Positions 25,233 through 34,451 of a stretch of 64,000 nucleotides of DNA are shown here, one piece after another. Position numbers and translations under genes: made by a program. Each line of letters begins with the position of its first letter. Position 1 is the first letter of the stretch. The DNA comes from Actinomyces urinae (GTDB taxonomy: Bacteria; Actinomycetota; Actinomycetes; Actinomycetales; Actinomycetaceae). Where the stretch lies: the NCBI RefSeq assembly GCF_900119695.1, contig NZ_LT632547.1, positions 682,001 to 746,000 of the forward strand, given 5' to 3'. The notes under the pieces are model-generated. The model worked only from the letters and a program-made list of their open reading frames with translations. It did not search any database and was not told where the DNA came from.

Positions 25233-25754
25233 CTAACGAATGCCCTTAGCAAACCTTTGGATCTCGCGTTGCGCCTCTCGTTTATCCTGCGCTTCACGAA
25301 GGGCCTGCCGCTTATCCCACTGCTGCTTACCACGACCAAGCCCGATCAGGAGCTTTGCCCGGCCCTCAATGAAATAAAGCTCCAGCGGCACAATCGTGTA
25401 CCCCTTGGCCTGAGCCTTCATCCCCCAGCTCAAAATCTCACTGCGATGCATCAACAGTTTGCGCTTACGCGTCGGCGCATGATTATTCCAGGTGCCCTGA
25501 AAATACTCTGGAATATTCGCTTGCCTGAGCCAAGCCTCGCCCTCATAAATCTCAACCCAAGCCTCAGTAAGCGAAGCTCTGCCCATACGGAGCGCCTTCA
25601 CTTCCGTGCCCGTCAGTACAAGGCCAACCTCAAGCCTGTCCTCAATGAAGTAATCATGCGTCGCGCGCTTATTGCGAGCAATTACCTTCTTAGCATCCGC
25701 CTGCGCTTTAGCCTTCTGTGCAGGCGACAGCTTCTGCTGCCCAGACTTCGCCAT
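25233..25754 (-). CDS. smpB: SsrA-binding protein SmpB
   Basis: A 173-residue SmpB. The family core is clear: IARNKRATHDYFIEDRLEVGLVLTGTEVKALRMGRASLTEAWV, then NIPEYFQGTWNNHAPTRKRKLLMHRSEI, and the basic C-terminal tail KRQALREAQDKREAQREIQRF that reaches into the ribosome. SmpB delivers tmRNA to stalled ribosomes. It starts at ATG 25754 (MAKSGQQKLS); codons further upstream are not part of the family. It ends the prfB-ftsE-ftsX-M23-smpB run. No ssrA gene lies downstream in the 66-bp gap. Confidence 0.95.
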   Translation of the reverse strand: MAKSGQQKLSPAQKAKAQADAKKVIARNKRATHDYFIEDRLEVGLVLTGTEVKALRMGRASLTEAWVEIYEGEAWLRQANIPEYFQGTWNNHAPTRKRKLLMHRSEILSWGMKAQAKGYTIVPLELYFIEGRAKLLIGLGRGKQQWDKRQALREAQDKREAQREIQRFAKGIR

Positions 25755-25804
25755 AACAGCCTTCCTCAAAATCAGACCCGCTACTTGCAACGGAATCTGT
25801 CATA

Positions 25805-27094
25805 TTACAGGTAATTCGCCGGATCAACATTGGTACCGTTAAGAACCACTTCATAGTGCAAGTGACAACCCGTAGAGGCACCCGTGCTACCCACGTAGCC
25901 AACTACCTGACCGCGCGAAACCGTTTGCCCAACCGAAACCGCGGCGCTTTGCAAATGCAGGTAGTACGTCTGATACGAATTCCCGCCAATCAAACCGTAG
26001 TTCAGCGACAGATAATTACCGCCAGTAGGCGACCACGTCACCAAACTGACCACGCCGTTCGCAGTTGCCAACGCCGGCGTTCCACAAGGAGCCGCAATAT
26101 CAGTGCCCTCATGCAAACGCCACGTTTGGTATACCGGATGCCACCTGTAGCCAAACGGCGACGCCAACGGATAACGCTGTCCCAACGGATAACTCAACAC
26201 ACCAGAAGTTTGGACTCCTCCGCCAGTAGCCGGCGGCGGCGTTTGGTTCTGCTGCCACTCCAGCTGCTTGCGACGGTTTTCCTCATCAATGCGCGCAATG
26301 TTCTGGCGTGCAACCTCATACTCGCGTTCCGAGGCCGCTAGCTGGCGCTTAGCCTCTTCCCGCACCTTCGAAACATCATCCGCCCGCTTCGCTTCCTTCT
26401 GCTCCAGAGACTGCAGTTCACCAAGCTTCGTTTCCGCGAGCGTCTTCGACTCAGACGCAATCCGCTCCGCGTTCTCGGCCTTCGCCTGAAGCTTGCCAAT
26501 ACGATCAGTGAGCGCCTCCTGGCGAGCAGAACGGTTACGCTCCACTGCCAAACTGTCCTGAGCGGCAAGCAACGCACGAGACTGGGCAACAGCCATCGTT
26601 TCGGCCCCAGCCGCCCTCCTCGTAATATCCGCCGTAGACTTCGACGTCATCGCAATCATCAACGGTGAAGCCGTGAAATCACCCGAACGATACACCTCGC
26701 GAACCATTAGTGAAATACCCTGGCGAGACTGCGTTGACTGCGAACCAGCCTTCGCGATCTCCTCGTCAATACGCGCCTTATCTTCCTTAGCCACGTTGAG
26801 ACGATCCGTCACCTGCTCCAACTCGCGCTGAGCGCTCGCATACTGGGCCTGAGCCTTATCCAACTCATCCTTAGCTACCGGCAGGTCCTTACGAACATCT
26901 TCCAGCTTGCGGTACATCTCCTTCAGGTCATCATCGAGACCCGCAATTTGCTCTTCAAGATCCGAGCTTTCATTCGCAGCCTGGTCGCGCTTATTAACCC
27001 AATCATCACGCTCCGCAGCCACAGCGGACACGCCAGAAAGCGCCAACACCGCGCTAGTGAAAGCCGCAATCGCAAATCCAAAACTACGTCGCAT
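25805..27094 (-). CDS. Secreted M23 peptidoglycan endopeptidase with coiled coil (FtsEX-linked)
   Basis: A 429-residue protein. The signal peptide ends at about residue 27 (SAVAAE). A long coiled coil occupies residues about 35-285 and resembles EnvC. A Pro-rich linker comes next, and then a LytM/M23 domain with all zinc ligands: H328 and D332 in HEGTDIAAP, and H411/H413 in CHLHYE, with H380 in YYLH. M23 enzymes cut peptide crosslinks in the cell wall. It lies 10 bp behind ftsX, so FtsEX very likely controls it, in the way EnvC or RipC are controlled. All active-site residues are present, so unlike EnvC it should itself be a hydrolase. Confidence 0.9.
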   Translation of the reverse strand: MRRSFGFAIAAFTSAVLALSGVSAVAAERDDWVNKRDQAANESSDLEEQIAGLDDDLKEMYRKLEDVRKDLPVAKDELDKAQAQYASAQRELEQVTDRLNVAKEDKARIDEEIAKAGSQSTQSRQGISLMVREVYRSGDFTASPLMIAMTSKSTADITRRAAGAETMAVAQSRALLAAQDSLAVERNRSARQEALTDRIGKLQAKAENAERIASESKTLAETKLGELQSLEQKEAKRADDVSKVREEAKRQLAASEREYEVARQNIARIDEENRRKQLEWQQNQTPPPATGGGVQTSGVLSYPLGQRYPLASPFGYRWHPVYQTWRLHEGTDIAAPCGTPALATANGVVSLVTWSPTGGNYLSLNYGLIGGNSYQTYYLHLQSAAVSVGQTVSRGQVVGYVGSTGASTGCHLHYEVVLNGTNVDPANYL

Positions 27095-27104
27095 GACCTA
27101 CTCC

Positions 27105-28019
27105 TTACGCCTTCGTGTACTTTGCCAACGACACTGCCGAAGCAATAACTGCCAGCAAAATAGCCATCACAATCAGGCCGGGAGCCACAATCAAAAGTTC
27201 TCTCGTACCCACAAACCTCGTCCATGCGAACGTACTTGCAAGCCACGAATTCACAAACAGATGCAAGCCGCCCCACAGGGCAGCCACCGCACCGATCGCG
27301 CCCAGTAGAGCAGCCAACGCGCCCTCAATCATGAACGGCAACTGGATAGTAAGACTCGACGCGCCAACGTAACGCATGATCGTCGTTTCCTTCTCACGCG
27401 ACATTGCCGAAAGACGAATCGTGGTGGTAATCAGCAAAATTGCCGCGATAGTCATAATTCCAGCCAGACCCAGCGACAAATACTTCGCGTTATCGATTAC
27501 CGCGAACAGTGGCTCCACAATTTCACGCTGATCCTTTACTTCCGCAACGCCCGGAGCGCCCGAGAACTCCTCCTCAAGCAGGCGATACTGCTGCGGATCC
27601 ACCAACTTCACGCGGAAAGACACCCACATCATGTCCTCCGTCAACCAATGCGTAAACGGCGTTCCCTCGTAAAGCTCCAAGAAATTCTGGTACGTGTCTT
27701 CCTTCGACTCGTAGTAATACTCCGACACGTAACTAGACAGTTCAGCAGACTCTAACTTCGCACGGACAGCATCAACCTCCTGCTCGGTGGCCTCCTGCTG
27801 ATTACAAGACGCCACTAGGTCATCCTTCGCACACATGTGGATCGACACCTCAATCTTGTCGTACCACTGCGACTTCATCGTGGAAACCTGCATCTGTGCC
27901 AGCGCCGCAATACCCACAAACAATAGGGACACGAACGTCACCAGCACAACAGAAATCGCCATCGCCTTATTACGCGACAGGCCCTTACCGACCTCAGAAA
28001 AAATATAACGCGCTCTCAT
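27105..28019 (-). CDS. ftsX: Cell-division protein FtsX
   Basis: A 304-residue FtsX of normal length. It has an N-terminal helix (AMAISVVLVTFVSLLFVGIAAL) and an extracytoplasmic loop of about 130 residues carrying two cysteines (CAKDDLVASCNQQ), the part that contacts cell-wall hydrolases. Three C-terminal helices follow, with SAMSREKETTIMRYVGASSLTIQLPF as the coupling segment. With FtsE it transmits ATP hydrolysis across the membrane to a peptidoglycan hydrolase at the septum. It starts 3 nt after ftsE. Confidence 0.93.
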   Translation of the reverse strand: MRARYIFSEVGKGLSRNKAMAISVVLVTFVSLLFVGIAALAQMQVSTMKSQWYDKIEVSIHMCAKDDLVASCNQQEATEQEVDAVRAKLESAELSSYVSEYYYESKEDTYQNFLELYEGTPFTHWLTEDMMWVSFRVKLVDPQQYRLLEEEFSGAPGVAEVKDQREIVEPLFAVIDNAKYLSLGLAGIMTIAAILLITTTIRLSAMSREKETTIMRYVGASSLTIQLPFMIEGALAALLGAIGAVAALWGGLHLFVNSWLASTFAWTRFVGTRELLIVAPGLIVMAILLAVIASAVSLAKYTKA

Positions 28020-28022
28020 TTA

Positions 28023-28712
28023 CTACCCCTGCGTCCCGTATACGCCGCCCTTTTGATCACGAATCACGCGACCATCCGCAAGCTCAATCACGCGCTTACG
28101 CATCTGATCCACAATATCGGCGTCGTGCGTTGCCATCACCACGGTTGTTCCCGTCGCATTAATCCGCGTAAGCAAGCGCATAATTCCCAGCGACGTCTCT
28201 GGATCCAAGTTACCCGTAGGCTCATCAGCTAGTAGCAACTGCGGGTGGTTCACCATTGCGCGCGCAATCGCAACGCGCTGCTCCTCACCGCCCGAAAGCT
28301 CCCAGCGCATGCGGCGCTCCTTGCCATCCAGACCCACAAGCTCCAAAATCTCTGGAACCTGCGTTTCAATCTGGTGACGCGGCTGGCCCAGCACCTGCAT
28401 AGCAAACGCCACGTTCTCATACACGTTCTTGTTCTCAAGCAACTTGAAGTCTTGGAAGACCATGCCGATCTGGCGACGCAAATGCGGCACCTTCCAACGC
28501 GACAACTCGCCCACATTCTGACCGAGCACCCACACATCTCCAGACGTTGGGCGCTCTTCGCGAAGCACCAGCTGCAAAAATGTGGACTTACCCGAACCGG
28601 ACTTACCTACCAAGAACGCGAACTCTCCGCGCTCGATCTCAAGGCTCACATCATCAATCGCGGGCATAGCGCCGCGCGTATAAACCTTGGTTACCTTGTC
28701 AAAACGAATCAT
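28023..28712 (-). CDS. ftsE: Cell-division ATPase FtsE
   Basis: A 229-residue ABC ATPase. Motifs: Walker [11 protein letters not shown]-loop MVFQDFKLL, signature [16 protein letters not shown], Walker [12 protein letters not shown] and switch histidine MATHD. The opening [31 protein letters not shown] is diagnostic for FtsE. It partners the adjacent FtsX. prfB lies 8 bp upstream, the usual actinobacterial order. Confidence 0.95.
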   Translation of the reverse strand: MIRFDKVTKVYTRGAMPAIDDVSLEIERGEFAFLVGKSGSGKSTFLQLVLREERPTSGDVWVLGQNVGELSRWKVPHLRRQIGMVFQDFKLLENKNVYENVAFAMQVLGQPRHQIETQVPEILELVGLDGKERRMRWELSGGEEQRVAIARAMVNHPQLLLADEPTGNLDPETSLGIMRLLTRINATGTTVVMATHDADIVDQMRKRVIELADGRVIRDQKGGVYGTQG

Positions 28713-28720
28713 TAGTTCAC

Positions 28721-29845
28721 CTACTGCTCCTGGCCGGCCTCAGAATCTTTACGCCACCGAATACCAGCATTAATGAAATCGTCGATCTCGCCGTCGAACA
28801 CGGCCGCCGTGTTGCCATTTTCATGACCAGTTCGAAGATCCTTCACCATTTGATACGGCTGGAGGACGTAGCTTCGCATCTGATCACCCCACGAGGCCTT
28901 CACATCCCCCGCAAGCTCCTTGCGAGCCGCCTGCTCCTGCTCGTGACGTAGCTGCAACAAACGCGACTGCAAAACCCTAAGGGCCGCCGCACGGTTTTGA
29001 ATCTGCGACTTCTCATTCTGCATCGATACGACAATGCCCGTCGGAATGTGCGTCATCCGCACTGCCGAATCCGTTGTGTTAACCGACTGACCACCCGGGC
29101 CCGACGAGCGGAACACATCGACCTTCAAATCCGAATCCGGAATATCAATATGATCCGTCGACTCAATCAGTGGAATAACCTCCACTGCTGCAAACGAAGT
29201 CTGGCGCCTGCCCTGATTATCAAACGGGCTGATGCGAACCAGACGGTGCGTGCCCGCCTCCACCGACAACGTGCCATAAGCGTACGGAGCATTCACCTCG
29301 AACGTGGCGGACTTAATCCCCGCCTCTTCCGCATATGAAGTGTCCATCACCGTGGTCGGGTACTCGTTGCGTTCCGCCCAACGCAAATACATACGTAGTA
29401 GCATCTGCGCGAAATCCGCGGCATCCACACCACCCGCGCCTGAGCGGATAGTGACCACGGCCGCGCGCTCGTCATAATCTCCCGACAGCAGAGTCCTTAC
29501 CTCAAGGTCCGACAAATCCCGCTGGATCTTCTCTAATGAAGCCGCGGCCTCTTCAAGGAGAAGCTCACGGTCCTCGCCCTCTTCTTCACCCGCAAGCTCC
29601 ACAATCGCCTCGAGGTCATCGATGCGCTGACCCATTTTCGTCACGCGCGCAAGCTCAGACTGCACGTGCGACAAACTGGACGTCACCTGCTGCGCCGTCT
29701 CGGGATCATCCCATAAATCAGGTGCCGCCGCCTGCTTCGACAGGTCCGCGATCCGTTCACGCAACTGATCGGGATGCGTAACCGCCACGATATTCGCGAA
29801 AGTTAAGCGCAAACTCTCAATTTCCTCGGGAAACTCAATACTCAC
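28721..29845 (-). CDS. prfB: Peptide chain release factor 2
   Basis: A 374-residue RF2. The stop-codon-reading tripeptide SPF is at 206-208 ([12 protein letters not shown]), and the peptidyl-release motif GGQ is at 251-253 ([11 protein letters not shown]). RF2 reads UAA and UGA. The reading frame is continuous near codon 25, so there is no programmed +1 frameshift of the E. coli type. It starts with GTG at 29845. TAAGCT is 6 nt upstream, which suggests its own leaderless transcript although the preceding gene ends only 17 bp before. Confidence 0.95.
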   Translation of the reverse strand: MSIEFPEEIESLRLTFANIVAVTHPDQLRERIADLSKQAAAPDLWDDPETAQQVTSSLSHVQSELARVTKMGQRIDDLEAIVELAGEEEGEDRELLLEEAAASLEKIQRDLSDLEVRTLLSGDYDERAAVVTIRSGAGGVDAADFAQMLLRMYLRWAERNEYPTTVMDTSYAEEAGIKSATFEVNAPYAYGTLSVEAGTHRLVRISPFDNQGRRQTSFAAVEVIPLIESTDHIDIPDSDLKVDVFRSSGPGGQSVNTTDSAVRMTHIPTGIVVSMQNEKSQIQNRAAALRVLQSRLLQLRHEQEQAARKELAGDVKASWGDQMRSYVLQPYQMVKDLRTGHENGNTAAVFDGEIDDFINAGIRWRKDSEAGQEQ

Positions 29846-29851
29846 GCTTCC

Positions 29852-29857
29852 AGCTTA
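29852..29857 (-). promoter_or_regulatory. -10 element of leaderless prfB
   Basis: On the minus strand TAAGCT is followed by GGAAGC and the GTG start. The GGAAG is too close to the GTG to act as a normal ribosome site. Confidence 0.4.
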
Positions 29858-29862
29858 TGGCA

Positions 29863-30348
29863 TTAATGCAGTTTCGCCGACGCCACCACACGGACAGTCA
29901 AAGGTTGATTAATGAAATCCAGCACGCTACCAAACACGGGCATCTCCGGGTTCATCGCTAGCTCCACGCGCACTTCTCCCCCGCTCGCGGTTGCGCTTTC
30001 CAACCACGCGACCCTACACACGTCACAAGAAGATGTGCGCAACTGGTTGAACATGTCTGTAGCCCGATCCGACACGCTAGCCTGAGTAACCTCGGCAAAG
30101 CCGTCCTCGTAATAACTGGAAGCAGACGCTACCCCCGCTACCGATAGCGCCACCCAATCCGCGCACGAGAGCAACTGCCTGCGCTGCACGTGCACCGTCG
30201 TTGCCGCAATCGACGCCAGCACCAGCGCCACCACCAGCAACGACAAGCCCAGCACCAACAACGTGATTCGCCCGTCCTCTCCACCCGCGCCTCTAACTAA
30301 CCCTGGCGAGAGCTTTCCTAGCCTCGAACGCCCTCGTGTCATCTGCAT
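29863..30348 (-). CDS. TadE/TadG-like pseudopilin-type membrane protein (last of Tad cluster)
   Basis: A 161-residue protein with one N-terminal membrane helix preceded by a Gly/Glu-rich turn (GAGGEDGRITLLVLGLSLLVVALVLASIAATTV), as in Rv3654c-type 'helicase/secretion neighbourhood' proteins. It has four cysteines outside the membrane (SCADWV, SSCDVCRVAW). The start ATG overlaps the preceding stop as TAATG. Its place at the end of the tad operon suggests a minor pilin or an assembly factor of the Flp-type pilus. Function is inferred from location. Confidence 0.7.
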   Translation of the reverse strand: MQMTRGRSRLGKLSPGLVRGAGGEDGRITLLVLGLSLLVVALVLASIAATTVHVQRRQLLSCADWVALSVAGVASASSYYEDGFAEVTQASVSDRATDMFNQLRTSSCDVCRVAWLESATASGGEVRVELAMNPEMPVFGSVLDFINQPLTVRVVASAKLH

Positions 30349-30788
30349 TACCTCACCAGCTCAATCCGATTCACCGGCACTTGCGCACTTGAAACTATTG
30401 GAACAGCTGGATTCAAAACCTTTGCCATGGCGTCCGGAATCAAAGGCAAAGCCACTTGTGCGCGAACCTCAATGTTCACGAACTTAGCCTGACTGCACGG
30501 CGTGGGGTCACACACCACCTTCAGACTGTGGCTACCGCTCACGCCATAGTCGGTGAAAATCTGATTCACCTGCCGCTCCACGTGCACATGCGCTGCCGGA
30601 TCATTCGCCAGTAGGCGGCCACTCTCTCGCGTAGCTGCGTCCGAGGCGAACACCGCCGCCTGTAGCGCCGCAACCGTGAAAATGAAATATGCAACCGGGA
30701 TCAAGATGATCACCAACATCGCTACAAACTCAACGGTTGCTTCCCCGGATTCATCCCCGCACGGCGGTGTCTTGCGCAATCTTGCCAT
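30348..30788 (-). CDS. TadE-like protein (second)
   Basis: A 146-residue protein beginning MARLRKTPPCGDESGEATVEFVAMLVIILIPVAYFIFTVAALQAAVF. GEATVEFVAM plus one helix is the TadE signature, including the Glu that marks pilin-like cleavage sites. I chose the ATG at 30788; the frame is open up to 30923, but that would overlap the preceding gene by 65 bp. A Cys pair (VVCDPTPCSQ) lies in the extracellular part. It is a probable minor pseudopilin of the Tad system. Confidence 0.7.
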   Translation of the reverse strand: MARLRKTPPCGDESGEATVEFVAMLVIILIPVAYFIFTVAALQAAVFASDAATRESGRLLANDPAAHVHVERQVNQIFTDYGVSGSHSLKVVCDPTPCSQAKFVNIEVRAQVALPLIPDAMAKVLNPAVPIVSSAQVPVNRIELVR

Positions 30789-30858
30789 TACATGATGGGG
30801 CGAGGTCGCCCAATACGCCGTTTTGTACCTACCCGCGCCAATATTGCGCCGCCGAATC

Positions 30859-31263
30859 CTACGGAACACGCTCGCGTTCCTTCCACGAAGACGCCGAGAC
30901 GTGCAACGTGTTTGCAAAACCAAATGGGCCTAGCAGAGGTAGCGTTGCATCCACCTCGACGCGCACCACAGGCTCGCCATCCACGGCCGTTTCAAACACG
31001 CGAACATCGCGCGAAACATCACTACCAAGGGTCGTGTTCATCAGTTGCGAAGTACGATCCGCGCCCTCGGCCAGTGTTGCCCCCAACAGTGACGCTCTCC
31101 TCGCCCCCTCCGATGCCGCATCTACCGCAACATTGCGGGTGTGCAGAGCGAATGCCAACTGCAACAAACCGAGAACCACGAACACGACCAGCACCTGAAC
31201 GAGCACGTGCCCCACAATCTGCGAGCCGTCCTCCCCCTGCGCATTCTCGTGGATTCTTCTCAT
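30859..31263 (-). CDS. TadE-like protein (first)
   Basis: A 134-residue protein starting at the ATG at 31263 (MRRIHENAQGEDGSQIVGHVLVQVLVVFVVLGLLQLAFALHTRNVAVDAASEGARRASL). The short basic leader, Glu/Asp before a single helix, and AxxAAxEGAR after it are typical of TadE. It begins 2 nt after the pilin-like gene. It probably helps assemble or cap the Flp-type pilus. Confidence 0.72.
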   Translation of the reverse strand: MRRIHENAQGEDGSQIVGHVLVQVLVVFVVLGLLQLAFALHTRNVAVDAASEGARRASLLGATLAEGADRTSQLMNTTLGSDVSRDVRVFETAVDGEPVVRVEVDATLPLLGPFGFANTLHVSASSWKERERVP

Positions 31264-31265
31264 GG

Positions 31266-31451
31266 CTACGGGCCGGTAACACCCGCGATCGCGGTTTGGA
31301 ACAAGTTCGACAACGTGGGCGAAGCAATCGCCCAAATCGCCGTTACCAAACCGGCTGTCATGAGCGTCACGAGTACCCAACCGGGAACGTCGCCGCGCTC
31401 TGATTCCTCATCCGCGAGCCACAGGTAAATAAAACTCAGGATTGTATTCAT
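31266..31451 (-). CDS. Flp-pilin-like small protein (DUF4244 type)
   Basis: A 61-residue protein: a short leader, EESERGDVPGWVLVTLMTAGLVTAIWAIA, then SNLFQTAIAGVTGP. The size, Glu-rich pre-helix segment and single helix resemble the DUF4244 proteins of actinobacterial Tad clusters, which sit where the Flp major pilin is encoded. AAAGGAAA upstream of the ATG is a good ribosome site. It is likely the main subunit of the structure. Confidence 0.72.
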   Translation of the reverse strand: MNTILSFIYLWLADEESERGDVPGWVLVTLMTAGLVTAIWAIASPTLSNLFQTAIAGVTGP

Positions 31452-31472
31452 GGGATTTTCCTTTCAAGTTCT

Positions 31473-32333
31473 CTAGAAGCGGAGTGCAACTAGACCTGGA
31501 TACAGAGCAAAAACTACTGTCACTGGCAAAATGATGAAAACCACGGGGAAGAGCATTGCCACTTCGCGTTTTCCTCCCGATTCCATCAGGGCTCGGCGGG
31601 CCTCATCGCGAAGGTCTCTTGCCTGCTCGCGAAGCGTGGTTGCCAGCGGGGCACCTCGTTCCATGGAAGCGACCAGAGTGTCAAGCAGGCGGCCAAGTTG
31701 AGGCGAACGCGTGGTACGGCGCAGCTTTCCAAGCGCCCTAGTCACCGACGCTCCATTATCAATGTCTTCAAGCGTCGCTCCCAGTTGCGCGGCAAGTTCA
31801 AGGCCAACGATTTGCTGAACTCTACGCAACGCAGCTGGCACAGACTCGCCGGCTGAGATCGAGAGGGCTAGGAGCTCAGCCGCATCCGCAACCTGGCTGG
31901 ATACTTTTCGAGAAACCGCGTTCACGCGAACAGTTAAAATACGGTCAAACGCCATGGCGCCGGCAACGAAACCGATCAGCACCATTATGATCCACTGCAG
32001 TATCGACACTGGCCTTGCCACTGCTACCCCGAACGTTACTAACGTCATTGCCACAACGCCCGCTATGCCAGCTAAGAACTGTTGCAGACGGAACCGCTCT
32101 AGCGTGCTTCTTGACGAGAGGGCATCCAACCGGTCCGTAACCGAAACTGCGGTAGAACCAAGCTTTTCCCACAGAGGCGAAATCCAACCGAGCTTTGAAC
32201 GCGCCCTACGATCATCACGCCCAAACGCCAGAACTCGAACCACCAGACGTTCCCGCGAAGCAGCCACTGCGCGAGCCATCATCAATACGCCCAAGCTGAA
32301 CACGCACCCGGTCAAAATCGCCCAAGACAGCAT
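31473..32333 (-). CDS. tadC: Type II secretion F-domain protein TadC
   Basis: A 286-residue inner-membrane platform protein. There are two N-terminal helices, a T2SSF domain (LLALSISAGESVPAALRRVQQI...GASVTRALGKLRRTTRSPQLGRLLDTLVASMERGAPLATTLREQARDLRDEARRAL), and C-terminal helices FPVVFIILPVTVVFALYPG. The KREVAMLFPVVFIILP-like ending is characteristic of TadC. The ATG follows the tadB stop directly (TAAATG). Confidence 0.82.
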   Translation of the reverse strand: MLSWAILTGCVFSLGVLMMARAVAASRERLVVRVLAFGRDDRRARSKLGWISPLWEKLGSTAVSVTDRLDALSSRSTLERFRLQQFLAGIAGVVAMTLVTFGVAVARPVSILQWIIMVLIGFVAGAMAFDRILTVRVNAVSRKVSSQVADAAELLALSISAGESVPAALRRVQQIVGLELAAQLGATLEDIDNGASVTRALGKLRRTTRSPQLGRLLDTLVASMERGAPLATTLREQARDLRDEARRALMESGGKREVAMLFPVVFIILPVTVVFALYPGLVALRF

Positions 32334-33170
32334 TTACACACCATCCAACCGGCCAATGAGCCTCATCAGACCATACGCGATCAAACATGCGAGGCCCCCA
32401 CCAAACAGCACCAGAAGCCCCACCGGCTTTGTATATGCCGAAGCTGCATCCAGCCTCGTCGAAATCATCACCAGCACAACCCAAGGGGCAGCCACTGCCA
32501 GCCTCGCCGCGTTCACCGTCCAAGACTGGCGCGCAAGCAACTCACCGCGAACCCGCACATCATCGCGCAGCACCGCCGACAAGTCGCGCAACAAATGGCC
32601 CAGCTCGGAACCGCCCACCTCGCGCGCCAATTTCAACACCTCGAACAGGCGTGTAGCTCCCGGATCTGACAGGTCCCGCTGTACCCCCTCTAGCGCATCA
32701 ATGAAGCGGCCACTCGCCCGGTACTCGCGTGCAAACCTTTCAAAATACGGGCGCGTTACCTCCGGACCGTTGTGAGCCAACTGCACCACCGACTCCGGGA
32801 GAGTTACACCCGCGCGGATGGACGCCAACACCGAATCCACCACGTCCGGCCACGCCTTACGCACCACGTCCGCGTGCCGCTCGATGCGGGCATACAACCA
32901 CGCGGGGGCCAGCGAAGAAGCCGCGAGCGCCACCGCTAGAGCCACAGGCCACGCCCTCGTAAGCCCAAGAATCAGCAGGAATACAACTAGTGGAACGGCA
33001 ACGAGGACGGTGCCAAACACGTTGGTTTCAGATTCGGACAGGCCAGCTCTAGCCCCCAATACGGCAAGCTTGGTACGCGATTTCACTTTGTGTTCTGGCA
33101 TGGGCGTGCTGACAGACCAATAGATAAGGAGGATGCCTAGGGCAAAAGCGGCTCCAAGAATCATGCTCAC
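32334..33170 (-). CDS. tadB: Type II secretion F-domain protein TadB
   Basis: A 278-residue membrane protein with helices at the N terminus and near residues 50-90. A T2SSF domain follows (WPDVVDSVLASIRAGVTLPESVVQLAHNGP...FEVLKLAREVGGSELGHLLRDLSAVLRDDVRVRGELLARQ), then C-terminal helices. It forms the platform with TadC that the TadA ATPase drives. The GTG start overlaps the tadA stop as GTGA. Confidence 0.8.
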   Translation of the reverse strand: MSMILGAAFALGILLIYWSVSTPMPEHKVKSRTKLAVLGARAGLSESETNVFGTVLVAVPLVVFLLILGLTRAWPVALAVALAASSLAPAWLYARIERHADVVRKAWPDVVDSVLASIRAGVTLPESVVQLAHNGPEVTRPYFERFAREYRASGRFIDALEGVQRDLSDPGATRLFEVLKLAREVGGSELGHLLRDLSAVLRDDVRVRGELLARQSWTVNAARLAVAAPWVVLVMISTRLDAASAYTKPVGLLVLFGGGLACLIAYGLMRLIGRLDGV

Positions 33171-34342
33171 GCGAACGCCTCCTGGAACTGGTCTGGTGTG
33201 GGCGCTAGCTTCTTGGAAATCAGATCGCTACCGTTCCATTCGAATAGCGTGGCCGCTGAGATCACGCTTCCGTTAGCACCCTCAACGCGCACGATCTCTT
33301 GCACGTGGCGCCTGCCGTCCCCATCTCGCACCACGTGCACGACCAAGTCGATGGAGCTGCCAACCGTCGGGATGACGAACGCGGAAGTGACATTCTCACC
33401 CGCAAGCAGCGGCAACAAGCAGAGTTTGCGCAGCGCCTCGCGAGCCGTGTTTGCGTGAATAGTTGAAAGCCCCGGAATACCCGCGTTCAAAGAAAGAAGC
33501 ATGTCGAGGGCTTCAGCACCGCGCACCTCACCCACAACGATTCGATCTGGACGCATACGAAGCGACTCGCGCACAAGGTCTCTAAGCTTCACCTCGCCAT
33601 GGCCCTCAATATTGGCCGATCGAGTTTGCATAGCAATACAGTCCCGATTAGGCAGGTTCAGCTCGAATACTTCCTCACACGTGATGACGCGCTCTCGCGG
33701 CGGGATTTCTCTAGCGAGTGCGCGTGCGAGCGTTGTCTTGCCCGCCTGGGTTGCACCAGCAACCAGCACGGTAGCACCATCTTGGACAGACTCAGATAGG
33801 AACTGCGCCGCCTCTCGCGTGAGGGAACCAGCTTCCACCAAATCCCACAGCGAACGGTCCAGGTGCAGATGTTTACGGATATTCAGCGACCACTCACGGC
33901 CCGCAACCGGAGGGATCACCACGTGAAGCCTCTCCCCGCCCGGGAGCATTGCATCCACAAATGGAGCAGACAGATCCAGCCGCCTACCCGAATGATGAAG
34001 CATCCGTTCAACGAGATCCTTCACGTCCTCGGAGCTTAATATGACGGGTGTCAACTCAGACTGTCCCCGTCTTGCTACAAACACTTTTGACGGCGAGTTT
34101 ACGTAGAGTTCTTCAACCTCGGGATCATCAAGATACTTTTGGAGCGGGCCGTAGCCGCCAATATCGGCCATAAGAGCAGTAGTTACCGCTTGGCGTTCTT
34201 CTTCATCATCAACGCTGTAAACGTCAAACGAGCGGTCCACAATGCTACGAAGCATCTGCGAGTTCATAACCGGGTCAAAACCGGCGTCAGCAACCGTTCG
34301 GCGTACCCACTCACCCCGTGCACCCTGCGACATTGCGGTCAT
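33167..34342 (-). CDS. tadA: Tad/CpaF-type secretion ATPase
   Basis: A 391-residue CpaF/TadA ATPase. It has an N-terminal domain (GYGPLQKYLDDPEVEELYVNSPSKVFV), Walker A GATQAGKTTLARAL, Asp box ITCEEVFELNLP, Walker B RPDRIVVGEVRGAEALDMLLSLN and His box GLSTIHANTA. It powers assembly of Flp-type pili or secretion through TadB/C. It starts at ATG 34342 with GGAGG 5 nt upstream. The CpaE/TadZ-like gene that often precedes it in actinobacteria is absent, since a divergent gene begins 110 bp away. No prepilin peptidase lies in the window. Confidence 0.87.
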   Translation of the reverse strand: MTAMSQGARGEWVRRTVADAGFDPVMNSQMLRSIVDRSFDVYSVDDEEERQAVTTALMADIGGYGPLQKYLDDPEVEELYVNSPSKVFVARRGQSELTPVILSSEDVKDLVERMLHHSGRRLDLSAPFVDAMLPGGERLHVVIPPVAGREWSLNIRKHLHLDRSLWDLVEAGSLTREAAQFLSESVQDGATVLVAGATQAGKTTLARALAREIPPRERVITCEEVFELNLPNRDCIAMQTRSANIEGHGEVKLRDLVRESLRMRPDRIVVGEVRGAEALDMLLSLNAGIPGLSTIHANTAREALRKLCLLPLLAGENVTSAFVIPTVGSSIDLVVHVVRDGDGRRHVQEIVRVEGANGSVISAATLFEWNGSDLISKKLAPTPDQFQEAFA

Positions 34343-34438
34343 GCATCCTCCACCTGTTTTGGTAGACATAAAGTACCTGATAGCCAACAGTAAATACATA
34401 TGCCCGATCAAAATGTGGATAACTGGGCGTTAGGGCCT

Positions 34439-34444
34439 TACGGT
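34439..34444 (+). promoter_or_regulatory. -10 element of leaderless kinase-fold gene
   Basis: TACGGT at 34439-34444, then seven bases and the GTG at 34452. There is no ribosome site. Confidence 0.4.
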
Positions 34445-34451
34445 AGTATTT

